In this document: in pieces, positions 30,423-34,321 of the stretch
Numbering within the stretch: position 1 is the stretch's first letter
How the letters are laid out: each line of letters begins with the position of its first letter
DNA from: an uncultured Erythrobacteraceae bacterium
GTDB taxonomy: Bacteria > Pseudomonadota > Alphaproteobacteria > Sphingomonadales > Sphingomonadaceae
Direction of reading: 5' to 3'
Length of the DNA stretch: 34,321 nt
Assembly (NCBI GenBank): GCA_950071875.1
Contig: CATMNW010000003.1
Span: 1-34,321 of the forward strand
Program-made: the position numbers and the translations under genes
Notes under the pieces: generated by a model
The model's input: only the letters and a program-made list of their open reading frames with translations
Told to the model about the DNA's origin: nothing
Database searches by the model: none

Positions 30423-31723
30423 TGGCAACTTCGGCGAAACCGGTGCTGGATGCCGACACAGCCCGCCAGATCATCGATCCGGCAAGCTATGCGTCATGGG
30501 ACCCGTTGCTGGACACCTTCGACCGGCTTCGCGATGAGAATCCCGTGGCCTGGGTCGAGCCTGCCCGTGATGCTGTCCACCCGCCCTTCTGGCTGGTTAC
30601 GCGCTACGACGACGTGATGCGCATGTCGAAGGACAATGCGACATTTCTGAATAACCCGCACACGGTCGTTTTCAGCCTCACCGAAGGGATCGAGTTCGCG
30701 AAGGCGATGACCAACGGAAGCGAGCATCTGGTCGCCAGCCTGGTCACATTCGATGGCGATACCCATCGCAAGTATCGCAAGCTGACGCAGGACTGGTTCA
30801 TGCCCAAGAACCTGCGCACTGTGGAAGACGAGATCCGCGGTATCGCGCATGGGGCGGTCGACCGTCTTCTGGAAGGGGGTGCCGAAGCGGATTTCGTGAA
30901 GACGGTATCCGCACCCTATCCACTCCATGTCGTCATGCAGATCATGGGCGTCCCCGAAGAGGACGAGCCGCGAATGCTCATGCTGACCCAGCAGCTGTTC
31001 GGCGGACAGGACGACGATCTCAACCAGTCGGGCATGAAGGACCTGCCGCCGGAAGCCATCACGCAACTTGTCGCAGGAGCCGTCGCCGATTTCGAAGCCT
31101 ATTTCGCCCGCCTCACCGCCGAGCGGAGGGCCAATCCGACGAACGATGTCGCCAGCACCATCGCGAATGCCGTGATTGACGGCGAACCGCTGAACGACCG
31201 CGACATGATGGGGTGTTACATCATCCTCGCCGCAGCGGGCCATGATACGACGAGTGCCAGCACGGCGGGTGCGATGCTCGCGCTCGCACAGGATCCGGAA
31301 CAATGGGTAAGGGTGAAGGCGGATCGATCGCTGCTGCCCGGTATCGTGGAAGAAGCAATCCGCTGGACCACGCCCGTCCAGCACTTCATGCGCACGGCGG
31401 CAGAAGATACAGAGGTCGGCGGACAGGCCATAGCGAAGGGTGACTGGTTGATGATGAATTATGTCGCCGCCAACCACGATCCGGCACATTTTGACGATCC
31501 ACGCAGGTTCGACGCCGCGCGTAGCCCGAACAGGCATCTCGCCTTCGGGGCGGGCGCGCACCAGTGCCTCGGACTGCATCTCGCCAGGCTCGAAATGCGG
31601 ATCCTGTTCGAGACACTGCTCGACCGTATCGAGACTGTCGAACTGGCAGGTGAACCGGCGCGGTCGAGATCGACGTTCGTCGGCGGACTGAAAGCGCTAC
31701 CGTTGAGAATCGTCGCTGCCTGA
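30422..31723 (+). CDS. Cytochrome P450, CYP108-like
   Basis: This is a soluble class I bacterial P450 hydroxylase needing a ferredoxin and ferredoxin reductase. It is 433 aa from ATG 30422 (GTG 30419 is also possible). Visible landmarks are the I-helix motif AGHDTTS, the ExxR motif in VEEAIRWTTPV, and the heme loop FGAGAHQCLG with Cys382 as heme ligand. Stretches such as PLHVVMQIMGVPEEDEPRM, MLTQQLFGG and the C-terminal FVGGLKALPLRI closely resemble what I recall of P450terp (CYP108A1, alpha-terpineol), so a terpenoid or similar alicyclic substrate is a reasonable guess. It overlaps the acyl-CoA synthetase gene (TGATG). No ferredoxin gene is adjacent; a suitable reductase lies at 4110-5336. 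Confidence 0.93.
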   Translation: MATSAKPVLDADTARQIIDPASYASWDPLLDTFDRLRDENPVAWVEPARDAVHPPFWLVTRYDDVMRMSKDNATFLNNPHTVVFSLTEGIEFAKAMTNGSEHLVASLVTFDGDTHRKYRKLTQDWFMPKNLRTVEDEIRGIAHGAVDRLLEGGAEADFVKTVSAPYPLHVVMQIMGVPEEDEPRMLMLTQQLFGGQDDDLNQSGMKDLPPEAITQLVAGAVADFEAYFARLTAERRANPTNDVASTIANAVIDGEPLNDRDMMGCYIILAAAGHDTTSASTAGAMLALAQDPEQWVRVKADRSLLPGIVEEAIRWTTPVQHFMRTAAEDTEVGGQAIAKGDWLMMNYVAANHDPAHFDDPRRFDAARSPNRHLAFGAGAHQCLGLHLARLEMRILFETLLDRIETVELAGEPARSRSTFVGGLKALPLRIVAA

Positions 31724-31766
31724 AATCATTGTGCCTGGCCACCGGGATGTCAGGGAGGACCCTCAA

Positions 31767-31827
31767 GAACCGAACTCGGTTCGTCGCATATTCCTACGGT
31801 TTTTCATGCGGATCTGCTAGGTGATCC
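31767..31827. repeat. Two inverted repeats between the P450 and yqiJ-like genes
   Basis: GAACCGA, two bases, TCGGTTC (31767-31782) is a 7-bp perfect inverted repeat. GGATC, eight bases, GATCC (31810-31827) is a second one. Neither is followed by a clear T-run. Either could be an operator for the flotillin unit or a weak end signal of the P450 unit. The rest of this 185-bp gap shows nothing I can name. Confidence 0.4.
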
Positions 31828-31908
31828 ACATGACTACAACAGTAGGACGATGCACTTTCGGCTAGCGCCGGAGGCCTCGATTTCCTACGCCTGTGAAAGG
31901 GGGGTGGG

Positions 31909-32535
31909 ATGACATTGCTGGAACCCTATAACGCACCTTTTGCGGTAGCCTTGCTGCTGATGGTGGTGATGCTGGCAATTCAGTTGCTCGGCGTGCTCGA
32001 CATCGATTTCGATCTCGACGCCGATGGCGACGGAGCCATCGGGGCCGGACCGGTTGATGGGCTGCTTACTTTACTGGGCCTGGGACGTGTCCCGCTGACA
32101 GTTTGGCTTGTCGTGTTCCTGTTCCTCTTTGCGGCTCTCGGCCTTTCCATCCAGGAGCTGGCGCTCAGCCTGACTGGCGGAGCGCTCGACGCGTGGCTGG
32201 CTGGTATCCTCGCGGGTGCGGTGGCGGTGCCGGTAACAGCGGTCGTCGCACGCCCGCTGGGCCGCATCCTGCCACAAGACGAAACCAGCGCAGTCGGTGT
32301 CGATACGCTGGTTGGACGCCGCGCCACCATTACCGACGGTATTGCGCGGCAAGGCTTTCCTGCCCGGGCGCGGGTCCGAGATATGCACGGCCAAACCCAT
32401 TACGTCATGGTGGAGCCCCATGAAACCGCGTCCGAAATCCATGCCGGCGACGAGGTTCTGCTCGTCCGCCGCGATAACAACACATTCTTTGGCACAGCCC
32501 TGGCCGAGCGCCGCCTGTCGCCTGCGCAATCTTGA
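31909..32535 (+). CDS. YqiJ/NfeD-like membrane protein with OB-fold domain
   Basis: This is the partner protein of YqiK-type flotillins in the inner membrane. It has 208 aa. Three hydrophobic segments are seen: AVALLLMVVMLAIQLLGVL, LTVWLVVFLFLFAALGLSI and AWLAGILAGAVAVPVTAVVA, with an acidic stretch (DIDFDLDADGDG) between the first two. The C-terminal OB-fold (GVDTLVGRRATITDGIARQG, then ARVRDMHGQTHYVMVEP) is typical of NfeD/YqiJ proteins. The flotillin gene follows with a 12-bp gap, the usual pairing. The start ATG is preceded by a GGGG-rich purine run. Its role is likely in membrane microdomain organisation or stress tolerance, as for its relatives. Confidence 0.88.
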   Translation: MTLLEPYNAPFAVALLLMVVMLAIQLLGVLDIDFDLDADGDGAIGAGPVDGLLTLLGLGRVPLTVWLVVFLFLFAALGLSIQELALSLTGGALDAWLAGILAGAVAVPVTAVVARPLGRILPQDETSAVGVDTLVGRRATITDGIARQGFPARARVRDMHGQTHYVMVEPHETASEIHAGDEVLLVRRDNNTFFGTALAERRLSPAQS

Positions 32536-32547
32536 GAAGGAGGCAAA

Positions 32548-34321
32548 ATGGACGTCCTATCCAACACACTGGTCCTGATCGTGGCTGGCATCGTGGCCGT
32601 GCTCACCCTGGGCCTGTTCCTGGCGAAACTGTATCGTCGTGCGTCCAAGGAAGTCGCCTTCGTCAGGACGGGCGTGGGGGGCGAAAAGGTTGTGATGAAC
32701 GGTGGTGCACTGGTGCTGCCGGTCTTCCACGAAACCATGCCGGTCAACATGAACACGCTGGTACTCAGCGTCGTACGCCGCGACGGCGAGGCGCTGATCA
32801 CGCTCGACCGCTTGCGGATCGACGTGAAAGCGGAATTCTATGTCCGCGTTAAGCCCGATAGCGAAGCGATCGCGATGGCTGCGCAGACGCTCGGCCAGCG
32901 CACGATGCAGCCCGAGATGCTGAAAGACCTTGTCGAGGGCAAGTTCGTTGATGCGCTGCGCTCGGTTGCAGCTGGGATGACGATGAACGAATTGCACGAA
33001 CAGCGTGCCGATTTCGTCCAGAAGGTGCAGCAGGTTTCGTCCAACGATCTGGCGATGAACGGACTCGAGCTGGAGTCCGTTTCACTGACCGGTCTCGACC
33101 AGACGAGCATCGAACACTTCAACGCCAACAATGCCTTCGACGCCGAGGGTCTCACGAAGCTGACCGAGCAGATCGAGGCGCGCAAGAAACTGCGCAACGA
33201 TATCGAGCAGGACACGCGCGTGCAGATGGAGACAAAGAACCTCGAAGCCGATGCCCGCAGCTTCGAGATCGGGCGCGACAAGGAATATGCCCGCCTCCAG
33301 CAGGAACGAGAGGTGGAGATCCGCCGCGCCGCGCAATCTTCGGAAATCGCACGCGAGCAGGCTGAGCGTAGCCGCGAAGCCGATGCCGCGCGGATCGAGG
33401 CGAAGAAGCAGGTGGATGCGCAGCAAATCGAGGCCGACCGTCTTGTCGAAGAGGCCCGGATCGACCAGCAGCGCGCGCTCGAAATCGCCCGGCAGGAACA
33501 GCAGATCGCGGTCCAGAACAAGAGCCGCGAGGAAAGCCAGGCCAAGGCCAATGCCGACGAGGCACGTGCCAAGGCGGTCGCTGCGGAAGAACAGGTGGCC
33601 ACCAGCCGCGAGACCGAGATCGCCGAGCGCCAGAAGCGCATCGAACTGATCGAAGCCTCGAAGCAGGCCGAGCGTGACGCGATCAAGATCCGGGTCGATG
33701 CCGAGGCGGAGAAGGATGCGGCCCAGAACCGCGCCGAAGCCGCCCGCCGCGAAGCTGAGGGCGAGGCCGAGGCCGAGAAGCTGCGCGCCGAAGCCGCGCG
33801 CGTGCGCTTCGAAGTCGAGGCTGCGGGCCAGCGCGCCATCAATGAGGCGGCGAACATCCTCTCGATGGAGCAGATCAGCCTGCAGACGAAACTCGCTCTG
33901 CTGAAGGTCCTCCCCGAAGTCATCCGCGAGAGCGCCAAGCCGATGGAGGCGATCGATACGATCAAGATCGTCCAGGTCGACGGGCTCACCAATGGTGGCG
34001 GAAAGGGGCAGGGCGGCTGTTACTGGGAACCGGTGGCGGCGGCGCTGGCTCGCAAATCAGGCCAGCCGGTCAAAATCACCATGAGCCGCACCGAGGTTTT
34101 CCACGGCACCGGCCCTACTTCAGGCACCCAAATTACGGTGAAGATGGGAGTCACCAACGCTGGAAAGATCACAGCAGCGGAAGCCCATTTGGTCTTTGAA
34201 GCCGGAGCGTTCCCCGGATCGCCGGTCCCTTCCGGTTGCCGTACAATATTCGGTCCCTACGATATTCCCAACGCCTATATAGAAGGGCTTGATGTTGTCA
34301 TCAACAGCCAGAAGTCGGCTG
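32548..34321 (+). CDS. Flotillin family protein (YqiK-like), fused or mis-joined at its 3' end
   Basis: Flotillins are membrane scaffolds forming lipid-raft-like domains. The frame starts after a near-perfect ribosome site (AGAAGGAGG, 4 bases from the ATG). Residues 7-28 form the membrane anchor (TLVLIVAGIVAVLTLGLFLA). The SPFH/band-7 domain follows (FVRTGVGGEKVVMNGGALVL to about residue 200), then a long charged coiled coil to about residue 445 rich in Glu, Ala, Arg and Gln. The conserved end motif LLKVLPEVIRESAKPMEAID and IKIVQVDGL come next, up to residue ~482. After the Gly-rich GGGKGQGG the frame continues, without a stop, into an unrelated molybdenum hydroxylase sequence (see next entry), so the normal flotillin C-terminus is missing. 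The frame is open at the window edge. Confidence 0.88.
   Translation, partial: MDVLSNTLVLIVAGIVAVLTLGLFLAKLYRRASKEVAFVRTGVGGEKVVMNGGALVLPVFHETMPVNMNTLVLSVVRRDGEALITLDRLRIDVKAEFYVRVKPDSEAIAMAAQTLGQRTMQPEMLKDLVEGKFVDALRSVAAGMTMNELHEQRADFVQKVQQVSSNDLAMNGLELESVSLTGLDQTSIEHFNANNAFDAEGLTKLTEQIEARKKLRNDIEQDTRVQMETKNLEADARSFEIGRDKEYARLQQEREVEIRRAAQSSEIAREQAERSREADAARIEAKKQVDAQQIEADRLVEEARIDQQRALEIARQEQQIAVQNKSREESQAKANADEARAKAVAAEEQVATSRETEIAERQKRIELIEASKQAERDAIKIRVDAEAEKDAAQNRAEAARREAEGEAEAEKLRAEAARVRFEVEAAGQRAINEAANILSMEQISLQTKLALLKVLPEVIRESAKPMEAIDTIKIVQVDGLTNGGGKGQGGCYWEPVAAALARKSGQPVKITMSRTEVFHGTGPTSGTQITVKMGVTNAGKITAAEAHLVFEAGAFPGSPVPSGCRTIFGPYDIPNAYIEGLDVVINSQKSA
33997..34321 (+). other. Molybdenum hydroxylase large-subunit (xanthine/aldehyde oxidase type) fragment in the flotillin frame
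   Basis: From GGKGQGG onward the encoded residues match the molybdopterin-binding subunit of the xanthine dehydrogenase/aldehyde oxidase/CoxL superfamily: WEPVAAALARKSGQPVKITM, SRTEVFHGTGPTSGTQITVK, EAGAFPGSPVPSGCRTIF and GPYDIPNAYIEGLDVVIN are typical consecutive motifs. About 105 residues are visible with no stop. Codons such as ACA ATA, TAT ATA, CAA ATT and AAA TCA are more frequent than in the flotillin part, hinting at a different source. Both families can carry the Gly-Lys-Gly segment at the junction, so a shared short sequence may have guided a false join or a recombination. Confidence 0.75.

Noticed and set aside
31747..31824. 25-codon ORF between the P450 and yqiJ-like genes
   Set aside because: No ribosome site, no codon bias or motif, and it runs through both inverted repeats.
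32838..33992. 384-codon Ser/Ala/Arg-rich open frame opposite the flotillin
   Set aside because: The biased composition is the mirror of the Glu/Ala/Arg coiled coil on the other strand, and there is no domain or ribosome site.
1..34321. Defence islands, prophage, insertion sequences, CRISPR arrays, tRNA or rRNA genes
   Set aside because: No repeats of CRISPR type, no transposase or integrase motifs, no phage structural genes and no tRNA-like cloverleaf were recognised in any gap.

Overview
The window looks like chromosomal DNA of a sphingomonad (Alphaproteobacteria, order Sphingomonadales, Erythrobacter-like). The evidence is the high GC content, the very large NAD-type glutamate dehydrogenase, the DUF898/M48 pair, the Bcp and DUF455 genes behind glnE, and a CYP108-like P450. 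This placement is an inference from gene content and style, not from a marker comparison. Genes are tightly packed, many joined by ATGA or GTGA stop/start overlaps. I see no phage, transposon, CRISPR, tRNA or rRNA, and no gene-free stretch exceeds 300 bases.

Layout. 1-1849 (-): an ABC-2 exporter pair, with the permease cut by the window edge. 1916-2956 (+): queG, converging with the next unit so that the stop codons overlap. 2953-10096 (-): gdh, a ferredoxin reductase and a class III CoA-transferase. 10266-15029 (-): a five-gene chain of DUF898 membrane protein, M48 peptidase, alpha/beta hydrolase, TPR protein and LLM flavin oxidoreductase. 15102-16038 (-): a three-gene autoregulation-style unit of two membrane proteins and a 64-aa XRE repressor, with repeated operator-like sites over its promoter and a terminator-like hairpin at its end. 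16199-17863 (+): a Tat-exported PhoD phosphatase preceded by a Pho-box-like element. 17905-20959 (+): a threonine-rich leader peptide and attenuator-like hairpins, thrS, a 33-codon ORF and a TauE/SafE permease. 20965-23845 (-): an M28 lipoprotein peptidase, agmatine deiminase and a possible 38-aa membrane protein. 23944-27894 (+): glnE (carrying a frameshift), bcp and a DUF455 ferritin-like gene, joined by ATGA overlaps. 28038-28718 (+): an M23 peptidase with a strong terminator. 28875-31723 (+): an acyl-CoA synthetase and a CYP108-like P450. 31909-34321 (+): a YqiJ-like membrane protein and a YqiK-type flotillin.

Most noteworthy. (1) A 20-codon leader ORF with five consecutive Thr codons lies upstream of thrS and overlaps mutually exclusive hairpins, which reads as ribosome-mediated attenuation of threonyl-tRNA synthetase. 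(2) The flotillin frame changes abruptly, at a Gly-rich segment about 320 bases from the end, into a molybdenum hydroxylase large-subunit sequence, most likely a chimeric join. (3) glnE has a net -1 frameshift, and the premature stop overlaps an in-frame ATG (TGATG). (4) The XRE unit has 14-bp direct repeats 33 bp apart around its promoter.

No new defence or mobile system is visible. Most of the window is ordinary core and metabolic gene content.
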